A DNA stretch of 33,078 nucleotides from Paucimonas sp. (GTDB lineage Bacteria > Pseudomonadota > Gammaproteobacteria > Pseudomonadales > Pseudomonadaceae): contig JAIRVG010000016.1 of the NCBI GenBank assembly GCA_031253995.1, positions 1 to 33,078 on the forward strand, read 5' to 3'. Under the pieces are notes generated by a model. That model did no database searches. It was not told where the DNA came from and saw nothing but the letters and a program-made list of their open reading frames with translations. Position 1 is the first letter of the stretch. Every line of letters starts with the position of its first letter. The position numbers and the translations under genes are program-made. Below, piece by piece: positions 9,585-16,846 of this stretch.

Positions 9585-10826
9585 CAGGCCGGCCCGCAGG
9601 TCGCTGCCGCTGGGCTGCTGGTACAGGCTCAGGCCAAACTCCGGCAGCACCGCCAGCAGGTAGTCGAAGATATCCCCCTGGATCCGCTCGTACTCGGCCC
9701 ACACCGTGGTCCGGGTAAAGCAGTAGATCTCCAGCGGCACGCCCTCGGCGGTGGTCTGCATCTGGCGGACCATGCAGGTCATGCCCTGCTGCACGTCGGG
9801 GTGGTTTTTAAGGTAGGCGAGGGCGAAGGCGCGGAAGGTGCCGATATTGGTCAGCTTGCGGCGGTTGGCCGAGAGCTCGGCGACCTGGCCCTGGGATTCG
9901 TTCCAGGTGTGCAGTTCGTTGCGTTTCTGCGCCAGGTAGTCCTTGAGCAGGCGCACGTCGCTGAGGCGGTGCTGTTCCTCGGCGGTGAGGAAGCGCACGC
10001 CGCCGGCGTCGATGAACAGGCTGCGCTTGATCCGCCTCCCGCCGGACTGCTGCATGCCGCGCCAGTTGCGGAACGACTCGCTCATCAGGCGCCAGGTGGG
10101 GATGGAGACGATGGTCTTGTCGAAATTCTGCACCTTCACCGTGTGCAGGGTGATGTCCACCACGTCGCCGTCGGCACCCACCTGGGGCATCTCGATCCAG
10201 TCGCCGACCCGCAGCATGTCGTTGCTGGTCAGTTGCACGCTGGCGACGAACGACAGCAGGGTGTCCTTGTACACCAACAGGATCACCGCCGACATGGCAC
10301 CCAGGCCGGACAGCAGCAACAGCGGCGAGCGGTCGATCAGGGTGGCGACGATGATGATCGCGCCGAACACGTAGAGCACCATCTTCGCCAGTTGCACATA
10401 GCCTTTGATCGAGCGGGTGCGGGCGTGTTCGGTGCGGGCGTAGATGTCCAGCAGGGCGTCGAGCAGGGCGGCGAACGCCAGCAGCAGGAACAGGATGGTG
10501 AAGGCCAGGGCCAGGTTGCCGAGGAAATGCTGGCTGGTGACGCTCAGTTCCGGCACCAGCTTGAGGCCGAACTGCACCACCAGCGACGGGGTGATCTGCG
10601 CCAGGCGGTGGAACACCTTGTTTTCCAGCAGGTCCCGCAACCAGGGCAATGCCGGCTGTCGGCACAGCAACTTGACCGCATGCAGCACGACGAAGCGTGC
10701 CACCCGGCCCATCACCAGGGCGATGACCAGCAGGAACAGAAGGCCGAGACCGGCGTGCAGCAGCGGGTGCTGGTCGAGGGTGCCCCACAGGTCGAGGGCG
10801 TCTTGCCAGAACTGTTGAATAGCCAT
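9531..10826 (-). CDS. MscS-type mechanosensitive channel (YbdG-like)
   Basis: A 431-residue inner-membrane channel protein resembling E. coli YbdG (415 residues), which responds to mild osmotic down-shock. There are about five hydrophobic helices in the N-terminal half. The pore-lining helix region (SGLGAMSAVILLVYKDTLLSF, about 170-190) leads into the MscS beta domain with DMLRVGDWIEMPQVGADGDV (about 200-219) and IVSIPTWRLMSESFRNW, where the channel motif is plain. The ATG at 10826 is chosen because the helical N-terminus starts there; its ribosome-binding site is poor (GGAG at 14 nt), and the frame stays open 24 codons further to 10898. It is divergent from the helicase gene and overlaps the EamA gene at its 3' end by 54 bp. 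Confidence 0.87.
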   Translation of the reverse strand: MAIQQFWQDALDLWGTLDQHPLLHAGLGLLFLLVIALVMGRVARFVVLHAVKLLCRQPALPWLRDLLENKVFHRLAQITPSLVVQFGLKLVPELSVTSQHFLGNLALAFTILFLLLAFAALLDALLDIYARTEHARTRSIKGYVQLAKMVLYVFGAIIIVATLIDRSPLLLLSGLGAMSAVILLVYKDTLLSFVASVQLTSNDMLRVGDWIEMPQVGADGDVVDITLHTVKVQNFDKTIVSIPTWRLMSESFRNWRGMQQSGGRRIKRSLFIDAGGVRFLTAEEQHRLSDVRLLKDYLAQKRNELHTWNESQGQVAELSANRRKLTNIGTFRAFALAYLKNHPDVQQGMTCMVRQMQTTAEGVPLEIYCFTRTTVWAEYERIQGDIFDYLLAVLPEFGLSLYQQPSGSDLRAGLLSLSEHHGAGAESAQPQ

Positions 10827-10973
10827 GGGTAACGCAAAAACTCCACTTCGATGAAAAAACGGTGGGCTATTAGAGCCGCGCGGCGACGTCCGGGGCAAAA
10901 AGAAATTCGGCTCCGGCGGCGGAAAACGTTACCCTATGTGGCTGAATTTCTGCACATGCCCGAGGTTACATCC

Positions 10974-12296
10974 GTGTTTTCCGAATTCGCCCTGCACGAA
11001 CGCCTGCTCAAAGCCGTCGCCGCACTCAACTTTGTCGAGCCGACGCCGGTGCAGGCTGCGGCCATTCCCCTGGCCTTGCAGGGGCGTGACCTGCGGGTGA
11101 CGGCGAAAACCGGCAGTGGCAAGACCGCGGCCTTCGTCCTGCCGCTGCTCAACCGGCTGGTGGACCTGAACCAGAAACGCGTCGAGATCCGCGCGCTGAT
11201 CCTGCTGCCGACCCGCGAGCTGGCCCAGCAGACCCTCAAGGAAATCGAGCGTTTCGCGCAGTTCACCTTCATCAAGTCGGGGATCATCACCGGCGGCGAG
11301 GACTTCAAGGAACAGGCGGCGATGCTGCGCAAGGTCCCGGATATCCTCATCGGTACCCCGGGCCGCATGCTGGAACACCTGAACGCCGGCAACCTCGACC
11401 TGGAGCACGTGCAGGTGGTGGTCCTCGATGAAGCCGACCGCATGCTGGACATGGGCTTCGCCGAGGACGTCGAGCGTCTCTGCGGCCTGTGCGCCAACCG
11501 TGCCCAGACCCTGCTGTTCTCCGCCACCACCGGCGGCGCCGGCCTGCGCGACATGATCGGCAAGGTGCTGAAGGACCCTGAGCACCTGATGCTCAACGCG
11601 GTCAGCCAGCTCAACGAAGGCACCCGCCAGCAGATCATCACCGCCGACCACAACCAGCACAAAGAGCAGATCGTGCAGTGGCTGCTGGAGAACGAGACCT
11701 ACCAGAAGGCGATCATCTTCACCAACACCCGGGTCATGGCCGACCGCATCTACGGTCACCTGGTGGCCAAGGACGTGAAGGCCTTCGTGCTGCACGGCGA
11801 GAAGGACCAGAAGGACCGCAAGCTGGCCATCGAGCGCCTGAAGAGCGGCGGTTCCAAGGTGCTGGTGGCCACCGACGTGGCGGCCCGCGGCCTGGACGTG
11901 GATGGCCTGGACCTGGTGATCAACTTCGACATGCCACGCAGCGGTGACGAGTATGTGCACCGTATCGGCCGTACCGGTCGTGCCGGTAACGAAGGCCTGG
12001 CGGTGTCGCTGATCTGCCACGGCGACTGGAACCTGATGTCGAGCATCGAGCGCTACCTGAAGCAGAGCTTCGAGCGCCGGGTGATCAAGGAAGTGAAAGG
12101 CACCTACAGCGGTCCGAAGAAGGTCAAGGCCTCGGGCAAGGCGGCGGGCGCCAAGAAGAAAAAGGTCGACAAGAAGGCTGACGACAAGAAGACCGCAGCC
12201 AAGCGCAAGCCGACCGCCAAGCCGCGCCCGAACGCGCCGCTGGCGAGCTCCGATGGCCTGGCGCCGCTGAAGAAACGCGCGCCGGCGGCTGAGTAA
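10974..12296 (+). CDS. DEAD-box ATP-dependent RNA helicase (RhlE/SrmB-like)
   Basis: A 440-residue DEAD-box helicase that remodels RNA, likely in ribosome assembly, mRNA turnover or cold adaptation. Motifs in order are the Q-motif region (FVEPTPVQAAAIP, 20-32), motif I AKTGSGKT (44-51), Ia PTRELAQQ (79-86), Ib TPGR (128-131), II DEAD (152-155), III SAT (183-185), and VI HRIGRTGRAG (329-338). A lysine-rich tail (about 380-440), unstructured and basic, should help RNA binding. I chose the GTG at 10974 because GAGG lies 8 nt upstream and the protein then begins FSEFALHERLL as in relatives; the in-frame ATG at 10956 has no ribosome-binding site. A REPIN follows the stop codon. Confidence 0.93.
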   Translation: MFSEFALHERLLKAVAALNFVEPTPVQAAAIPLALQGRDLRVTAKTGSGKTAAFVLPLLNRLVDLNQKRVEIRALILLPTRELAQQTLKEIERFAQFTFIKSGIITGGEDFKEQAAMLRKVPDILIGTPGRMLEHLNAGNLDLEHVQVVVLDEADRMLDMGFAEDVERLCGLCANRAQTLLFSATTGGAGLRDMIGKVLKDPEHLMLNAVSQLNEGTRQQIITADHNQHKEQIVQWLLENETYQKAIIFTNTRVMADRIYGHLVAKDVKAFVLHGEKDQKDRKLAIERLKSGGSKVLVATDVAARGLDVDGLDLVINFDMPRSGDEYVHRIGRTGRAGNEGLAVSLICHGDWNLMSSIERYLKQSFERRVIKEVKGTYSGPKKVKASGKAAGAKKKKVDKKADDKKTAAKRKPTAKPRPNAPLASSDGLAPLKKRAPAAE

Positions 12297-12311
12297 TCTT
12301 TCGCCCCTGAG

Positions 12312-12405
12312 GGCCTCATCGCTGGCAAGCCAGCTCCCACAGGTTCTCCGCTGAATTCAAGAACAGCTGTGTACCTGTGGGAGCTGGCTTGCCAGCGATG
12401 GGGCC
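12312..12405. repeat. REPIN copy 2
   Basis: Inverted REP arms (GGCCTCATCGCTGGCAAG from 12312; TGTGGGAGCTGG...GATGGGGCC ending 12405) around the same TTCTCCGCTGAATTCAAG spacer as copy 1. It begins 15 bp after the helicase stop codon and may help end that transcript. Most of it is included in the tandem duplication 12326-12653. Confidence 0.9.
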
Positions 12406-12424
12406 CTCAACGTTTGTACAAGAA

Positions 12425-12493
12425 TCAGATCTTCCTCTCCGCCTCCCGCAGTTCCTGCAACCGCTTGTCGATCAACTGGGGCTTGTCCGACAA
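12425..12493 (-). pseudogene. Duplicated C-terminal fragment of the small exported-protein gene
   Basis: Reading leftward, this fragment encodes LSDKPQLIDKRLQELREAER plus two more residues and a TGA. It matches the end of the intact 12588-12857 protein at 18 of 22 positions; four substitutions include loss of the C-terminal-region cysteine (Cys72 to Pro). It has no start, signal peptide or ribosome-binding site, so it is a non-functional by-product of the tandem duplication. Confidence 0.8.
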
Positions 12494-12568
12494 GCCAGCC
12501 CCACAGGTTCTCCGCTGAATTCAAGAACAGCGGGTACCTGTGGGAGCTGGCTTGCCAGCGATGGGGCC
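12491..12568. repeat. REPIN copy 3, left arm truncated
   Basis: Starting with CAAGCCAGCCCCACAGG, this copy lacks the outer half of its left arm (the GGCCTCATCGCTGG part) because it starts at the duplication junction. The spacer and the right arm (TGTGGGAGCTGG...GATGGGGCC, ending 12568) are intact. Confidence 0.85.
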
Positions 12569-12587
12569 CTCAACGTTTGTACAAGAA

Positions 12588-12857
12588 TCAGGTCTTCTTC
12601 TCCGCCTCCCGCAGTTCCTGCAACCGCTTGTCGATCAACTGGCACTTGTCCGGCAAGTCCTTGCTCTCCGTCCCCAGCTTCATCCCTTTCAACTCATCGT
12701 TGATTTCCTTGGCCTTCTGCGGGTTCTGCTCGGTCAGTCGGGTCACTTCCTTGGCCAGTTCCTCGCGTTTCTCCGTGGCTTCCTCCAGGGTGCAGGCCCA
12801 GCTCGGCAGGGCGAACAGCAGGCTGGCGGTGGCGGTCAGCATCATCAGGGTCTTCAT
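12588..12857 (-). CDS. Small exported helical protein of unknown function
   Basis: An 89-residue protein with a signal peptide (MKTLMMLTATASLLFALPSWA) cleaved before Cys22. The mature part is short, charged and predicted helical (LEEATEKREELAKEVTRL, QLIDKRLQELREAEKKT), with Cys22 and Cys72 that could form a periplasmic disulfide holding a helical hairpin. The sequence before Cys22 (PSWAC) is a poor lipobox, so a lipoprotein is less likely. GGAGG lies 7 nt before the ATG. Function unknown. Its 3' end has been copied in tandem downstream (12425-12493). Confidence 0.8.
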   Translation of the reverse strand: MKTLMMLTATASLLFALPSWACTLEEATEKREELAKEVTRLTEQNPQKAKEINDELKGMKLGTESKDLPDKCQLIDKRLQELREAEKKT

Positions 12858-12975
12858 GGTCGAGCCTCCATGTTCAGGTTTGCGGTGGAGGCCGCCGCCG
12901 TCCGGAAAGTTCAGTCGAACCGCCAGCGCGCGCTCCGGTCACAAGCCATACATACCCCAACGGAGGCCGTACCCC

Positions 12976-13371
12976 ATGAGCACCGTGTATGACTGGGACC
13001 TGATCGAACGCCTGCTGCACGAAGTGCAGAACAGCGCCGACCAACACTTCACCCCGCGCCCCTACGCCGAGCAGCACGCCGCACAACTGGCCGCAGCGGG
13101 CGAGCCGGTACCGGACGTGGACCACCTGAAGACCCGCGCCTGCGACTACGAACGCCTGTTGCTGGAGCGCGGCTACATCGCCGATCGCCCGGAAGAAGAA
13201 GGCGGCAACGGCGAAAACTACGTGCTCACCCCACGCGGCTCGCGCCTGCTCAGCCTGATCGACAGCAGCATCCCGGGCAACGACCATCCGCGCCAGGTCC
13301 TTGACGAACAGGCCGATGCCTTGGACGAGGCAACCTTCGAGGAAGTGGCTACCAAGGCACAGATTGCGTGA
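12976..13371 (+). CDS. Winged-helix-like protein (possible DUF2513-type regulator)
   Basis: A 131-residue soluble acidic protein. The pattern MSTVYDWDLIERLLHEVQ, then YERLLLERGYIADR and VLTPRGSRLLSLI (about 89-101) resembles small winged-helix proteins in which a helix-turn-helix is followed by a wing and the 'LT..G..LL' motif, as in DUF2513-type proteins. I infer a DNA-binding or accessory regulatory role from that pattern only; no partner is identified. CGGAGG precedes the ATG at 9 nt, which sets the start; a much longer open frame upstream has no signal. It is divergent from the small exported-protein gene. Confidence 0.75.
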   Translation: MSTVYDWDLIERLLHEVQNSADQHFTPRPYAEQHAAQLAAAGEPVPDVDHLKTRACDYERLLLERGYIADRPEEEGGNGENYVLTPRGSRLLSLIDSSIPGNDHPRQVLDEQADALDEATFEEVATKAQIA

Positions 13372-13479
13372 TGGATGTCAGACACATCTGGTAATGGCTG
13401 ACGAGCGGTCCTCATAATCGACCTCAATTCTTCGCTGCCTTGAGGTCGTCATGTTGTTGTCAGAAGTGGGGGAGCACGC

Positions 13480-14412
13480 ATGAGCGCTCCCCGTCGCGAT
13501 CCCGATGCCTTCGCCTTCCAGGTCATGCTGGGGCTGTGCCTGATCTGGGGCGTGCAGCAGGTGCTGGTGAAATTGGCCGCCGCCGATATCGCTCCGGTGA
13601 TGCAGGCGGCGACCCGCTCCGGTATTTCCGCGTTGCTGGTGGGCCTTCTGATCTGCTGGAAAGGCGGCTGGGAGCAGGTTGGCACGACATGGCGCGGCGG
13701 GCTGCTGGCCGGTGCGCTGTTCGGCATCGAGTTCCTGTTCATTGCCGAGGGCCTGACCCTGACGTCGGCGGCGCACATGTCGGTATTCCTCTACACCGCG
13801 CCGGTGTTCACCGCCCTTGGCCTGCATTTCCTGCTGCCCAGCGAGCGCCTGCGACCGTTGCAGTGGATGGGCATCCTGCTGGCCTTCGCCGGGATCGCCT
13901 TCGCCTTTGCCGGCGGGATTTCCATGTCGGACCTCAGTGGCCCGATGCTCCTTGGCGATTTCTTCGGCGTCCTGGCCGGCGCAGCCTGGGGCGCCACCAC
14001 CGTGGTGGTGCGCTGCTCGCGGCTGTCCGAGGCGCCGGCGACCCTGACCCTGTTCTACCAGTTGGCGGTGGGCTTTGTCGGCCTGCTGCTGATCGCCGCC
14101 TTCAGCGGCAAGCTGACCCATGTCTCGCTGACCCCCATCGCCATCGGCAGCGTGCTGTTCCAGGCGCTGGTGGTGTCGTTCTTCAGCTACCTGACCTGGT
14201 TCTGGCTGCTGCGCAAGTACCTGGCGTCCAACCTCGCCGTGTTCTCCTTCGTCACGCCGATCTTCGGCGTGACCTTCGGCGTGCTGCTGCTGGACGAGCC
14301 GCTCAGCCTGAACTTCATCGTCGGCGCCCTGTGCGTACTGGCCGGTATCGTCCTGGTCAGCGCGGAACAGTGGGTACGCAGGCGCCTGCGTTCGATGCTG
14401 GGACAGCGCTAG
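13480..14412 (+). CDS. EamA/DMT-family membrane exporter
   Basis: A 310-residue inner-membrane protein with about ten transmembrane helices in two EamA halves (about 13-140 and 155-295). The opening LGLCLIWGVQQVLVKLAAADIAP and the second-half SYLTWFWLLRKYLASNLAVFSFVTPIFGV are characteristic of the RhaT/YdcZ-related metabolite exporters. The substrate is unknown. GGGGGAG lies 6 nt before the ATG at 13480. Like the other EamA gene in this window, its 3' end overlaps a convergent transporter gene, here the MFS gene by 56 bp. Confidence 0.87.
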   Translation: MSAPRRDPDAFAFQVMLGLCLIWGVQQVLVKLAAADIAPVMQAATRSGISALLVGLLICWKGGWEQVGTTWRGGLLAGALFGIEFLFIAEGLTLTSAAHMSVFLYTAPVFTALGLHFLLPSERLRPLQWMGILLAFAGIAFAFAGGISMSDLSGPMLLGDFFGVLAGAAWGATTVVVRCSRLSEAPATLTLFYQLAVGFVGLLLIAAFSGKLTHVSLTPIAIGSVLFQALVVSFFSYLTWFWLLRKYLASNLAVFSFVTPIFGVTFGVLLLDEPLSLNFIVGALCVLAGIVLVSAEQWVRRRLRSMLGQR

Positions 14413-15541
14413 GCCGCCAGGCCAGGGCGCCGGCCAGCAACAGGCCGCTGCCTGCCACGATCAAAGCGGGTTGCAGGCTGCCGGCGATCTGATTGCTCAG
14501 TGCCGCCAGCAGCGGCCCGCCCAACTGGCCGATGGCGAAGCAGGCGGTGAGCAGGCCGGCGTTGCGCTGGGTGGCGTGGGGCGCCAGTTCCCGCGAGCGC
14601 TGCATCACCAGCTGCATGCAGGCGAGGAAGGGCGCGCCGCAGAGGATTACCCCCAGGGCCAGGCCCGGGCCATTGCCCAGCAGGCAGGCGAAGACCCCGG
14701 CGGCCTGCAGCCACAGCGTGATCATCAGCCAGTTCGAGGTGCCGTTGGGTGTCACCCGGCGCCGGCTCAACAGCAGCACGCCCAGGGCCGCCGCCAGGCC
14801 GAAGCCGGGCCAGAACAGGTCGGCCATCCAGCTGCCGTGGAAGCGCGCGCTGGCCATCTGCGACATGAAGGTGGCCGGAATGATGTAGCCGATCCCGTAC
14901 AGACCGTAGACCAGGCCGAGGCGGGCGATGCCGCGGGCTGGCGCCGCGCTGCCCGACGTGGTGAGTGGTGCAGGGGGGAGGTGCTCGGGACGCGGGATCA
15001 TCGGCCGTACCGCCAGCAGCATGATCAGCGCGGCCGCGGCATAGATCAGCCACAGCGGCGCCGAGCCCAGGCCGTAGAGGTTGGAACCCAGGGCCAGCAA
15101 GCCGGTGAGCATGATGCCCAGGCCGGGTCCGGCGAACACCAGCGCGCCCAGGCGCGGCAGGTTGTGGTGGGCGGCCAGGGGCTGGGTCAGGCTGGTGATC
15201 ATCACCAGCACCCAGGCGCTGGCCACGCCGGTGCCGAAGCGCAGCAGGGCGTGGACGACGAAGCCATCGGCCCAGAACGACACCAGGGTCAGCAGTACGC
15301 ACAGCCACAGGCCGATATCCAGGCGCAGGCGGACCTGCCGCGGGCTGCGGGCGAACATGGCGTCCAGCGCGCCGAGCAGGTAACCCAGGTAGTTGGCGGC
15401 GGCCACCAGGCCGGCGGCGGTCAGGCTCAACTGGCCTTCGCCCACCAGGTGCGGCAGTTGCGGGGTGAGGGCGAAGCGGCCGATGCCCATCGCCATCATC
15501 AGGGCGACGAAGCTGGCCAGCAGGCGGTGTCTTGGCGACAT
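14357..15541 (-). CDS. YbfB/YjiJ-family MFS transporter
   Basis: A 394-residue major facilitator with about twelve transmembrane segments. The N-terminal MMAMGIGRFALTPQLPHL (about 15-32), then LTAAGLVAAANYLGYLLGAL, is typical of the YbfB/YjiJ group, whose substrates are not well defined. GAGGAA lies 8 nt before the ATG at 15541. The gene is divergent from the LysR gene at 15649 with 107 bp between them, so that regulator probably controls it. The gene end overlaps the EamA gene by 56 bp on the opposite strand. Confidence 0.87.
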   Translation of the reverse strand: MSPRHRLLASFVALMMAMGIGRFALTPQLPHLVGEGQLSLTAAGLVAAANYLGYLLGALDAMFARSPRQVRLRLDIGLWLCVLLTLVSFWADGFVVHALLRFGTGVASAWVLVMITSLTQPLAAHHNLPRLGALVFAGPGLGIMLTGLLALGSNLYGLGSAPLWLIYAAAALIMLLAVRPMIPRPEHLPPAPLTTSGSAAPARGIARLGLVYGLYGIGYIIPATFMSQMASARFHGSWMADLFWPGFGLAAALGVLLLSRRRVTPNGTSNWLMITLWLQAAGVFACLLGNGPGLALGVILCGAPFLACMQLVMQRSRELAPHATQRNAGLLTACFAIGQLGGPLLAALSNQIAGSLQPALIVAGSGLLLAGALAWRPSAVPASNAGACVPTVPR

Positions 15542-15602
15542 GGCGGAATTCCTCGGTGCAAGCGTTTGGATGCCGTCAGACTACCGGGGCTTGTCATTCT
15601 GA

Positions 15603-15637
15603 AAAATTGAATAATACTGAGCGACTTGTTCAATTTT
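15603..15637. promoter_or_regulatory. Inverted repeat between the MFS and LysR genes (candidate LysR operator)
   Basis: AAAATTGAA (15603-15611) and TTCAATTTT (15629-15637) are exact reverse complements with a 17-nt spacer, ending one base before the LysR Shine-Dalgarno GGAGA. A palindrome between a LysR gene and its divergent target is where such regulators usually bind, with TTGAA as a plausible half-site. Confidence 0.5.
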
Positions 15638-15648
15638 GGAGAACGGTT

Positions 15649-16542
15649 GTGGAGCTGAGCCAGCTGCGCATCTTCCAGGCGGTGGCCGAGACCGGCTCGG
15701 TGACCCGCGCCGCCGAGCAGTTGCACCGGGTGCCGTCGAACCTGTCGACGCGCCTGCGCCAGCTCGAAGAGCAGTTGGGCGTCGAGCTGTTCCACCGCGA
15801 GCGCCAGCGCCTGCAATTGTCCCCGGCCGGCAAGGTGCTGCTGGACTACGCCGGGCGCATGCTGGCCCTGCATGACGAGGCCTTCGCCGCCGTGCAGGGC
15901 GGCCAGCCGGCCGGCGAGTTCATTCTCGGCAGCATGTACAGCACCGCCGCGATCCATTTGCCGAGCCTGCTGGCGCGCTACCACAAGGCCTACCCGGCGG
16001 TGAACCTGCAGGTGCAGACCGCGCCCAGCGGCGAGCTGCTCGAAGGCCTGCTCGCCGGGCGCCTGGACGCCGCACTGCTGGACGGGCCGCTGTCGCTCGC
16101 GGGGCTGGACGGCGTGCCGCTGTGCGAGGAAACCCTGGTGCTGATCACCGAACCCGATCACCCGCCGGTGCGCAGCGCCAGGGATGTGGCCGGGCGCGCG
16201 GTGTTCACCTTCCGCAAGGGCTGCTCCTACCGCATGCGCCTGGAAGCCTGGTATGCCCACGACCATGCGGCGATGGGGCGGGCCATGGAGATCGAGTCCT
16301 ACCCGAGCATGCTGGCCTGCGTGGTGGCGGGTTCGGGGGTGGCGCTGATGTCGCAGTCGATGCTGGACAGCCTGCCGGGAAGGGAGAATGTCGCGGTGCA
16401 TCGCCTGCAGACACCGTTCGACGAGGCCACCACCTGGCTGGTGTGGCGACGGGGCATGCGCGGGGCCAACCTGGACGCCTGGGTCAGCGTACAGGAGTCC
16501 TTGCACGGAGGACCGTCCGTCGGCGAAGCGCTCAGCGCTTGA
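15649..16542 (+). CDS. LysR-family transcriptional regulator (PA1413-like position)
   Basis: A 297-residue LysR regulator: winged helix-turn-helix at the N-terminus (LSQLRIFQAVAETGSVTRAAEQLHRVPSNLSTRLRQLEEQLG, about 3-45) and an effector-binding domain (about 88-290). The start is a GTG at 15649, fixed by GGAGA upstream and by the N-terminal helix; the open frame extends 39 codons further back without coding character. It probably controls the divergent MFS transporter. In P. aeruginosa, from memory, a LysR gene (PA1413) likewise precedes the PA1414/SicX locus, so the order is conserved. Confidence 0.9.
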   Translation: MELSQLRIFQAVAETGSVTRAAEQLHRVPSNLSTRLRQLEEQLGVELFHRERQRLQLSPAGKVLLDYAGRMLALHDEAFAAVQGGQPAGEFILGSMYSTAAIHLPSLLARYHKAYPAVNLQVQTAPSGELLEGLLAGRLDAALLDGPLSLAGLDGVPLCEETLVLITEPDHPPVRSARDVAGRAVFTFRKGCSYRMRLEAWYAHDHAAMGRAMEIESYPSMLACVVAGSGVALMSQSMLDSLPGRENVAVHRLQTPFDEATTWLVWRRGMRGANLDAWVSVQESLHGGPSVGEALSA

Positions 16543-16599
16543 TACATGTCAGAAACGGCGTTTTTTCTGCAAGCGAGTTGTAGGACTTGGGGCTATGAT
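16539..16599 (+). promoter_or_regulatory. Candidate ANR/FNR-dependent promoter of the PA1414-like gene
   Basis: TTGATACATGTCAG (16539-16552) fits the FNR/ANR pattern TTGAT-N4-ATCAA in the left half and 3 of 5 in the right half. It overlaps the LysR stop codon. A good -10, TATGAT (16594-16599), follows with no recognisable -35 at 17-bp spacing. With transcription starting near 16606, the box centres at about -61, a known class I activator position. Both assignments are inferences. Confidence 0.45.
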
Positions 16600-16655
16600 G
16601 GGTAGGAAGCATCGTAGCCAAATTGGATTGGACGATGACCCTCAAGGGGGGCTTT

Positions 16656-16778
16656 ATGAAAAACCTGATGATGAACTGGCTCCACGACCTTGCGGTTGCG
16701 CTGGGATTGATCCCGCCGATGCAGCCGGTGCCGATTCCGAAAGATGACGAGAAGCGCAAGCGCCAGCCGCGGCGCTGA
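16656..16778 (+). CDS. PA1414-like 40-residue protein; likely host transcript of a SicX-type sRNA
   Basis: A 40-codon ORF, MKNLMMNWLHDLAVALGLIP followed by PMQPVP and a basic tail (KRKRQPRR). The N-terminal half is an amphipathic or membrane-associating helix. AAGGGGGG precedes the ATG at short spacing. It lies between a LysR gene and a sodium:solute symporter, the position of PA1414 in P. aeruginosa as I remember it. There the PA1414 locus encodes SicX, a small RNA induced at low oxygen through Anr that shifts chronic versus acute infection behaviour. An ANR-like box, a -10 and a strong terminator here fit a short, oxygen-regulated transcript. Whether the peptide, the RNA or both matter is not visible. 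Confidence 0.65.
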   Translation: MKNLMMNWLHDLAVALGLIPPMQPVPIPKDDEKRKRQPRR

Positions 16779-16804
16779 GACATCTGCAGGGCGTCAGCCA
16801 AAGA

Positions 16805-16835
16805 AAAAGGGCCTGCTTTGATAGCAGGCCCTTTT
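16805..16835. terminator. Bidirectional rho-independent terminator
   Basis: AAAAGGGCCTGC (16805-16816) and GCAGGCCCTTTT (16824-16835) form a perfect 12-bp stem with a 7-nt loop. T-runs follow on the plus strand and A-runs on the other side, so it can end both the PA1414-like transcript and the leftward symporter transcript. Confidence 0.93.
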
Positions 16836-16846
16836 CATTTGCGGGT

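Larger units (their letters stand above)
12326..12653. repeat. Tandem duplication (~164 bp) joining REPIN and a gene end
   Basis: 12326-12490 and 12491-12653 are near-identical direct copies: the inner part of the REPIN, its right arm, CCCTCAACGTTTGTACAAG, and the last ~22 codons of the minus-strand gene at 12588-12857. The shared markers are offset by 165 bp at the left and 163 bp further right, from two single-base indels. At the junction, the gene's GGCAAGTCC reads ACAAGCCAG, as if recombination occurred at the CAAG shared with the REP arm. Confidence 0.85.
16600..16836 (+). ncRNA. Candidate SicX-like small RNA transcript
   Basis: A transcript from about 16606 to the terminator ending near 16836 would be about 230 nt and would contain the 40-codon ORF. 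The proposal rests on synteny with the PA1414/SicX locus, the promoter-like elements upstream and the strong terminator. I did not identify the sRNA's exact ends or its base-pairing region. Confidence 0.35.

Noticed and set aside
8536..12570. CRISPR-like interpretation of the repeated palindromes
   Set aside because: Repeats occur as inverted pairs between genes, without regular unique spacers or cas genes. They are REPINs.
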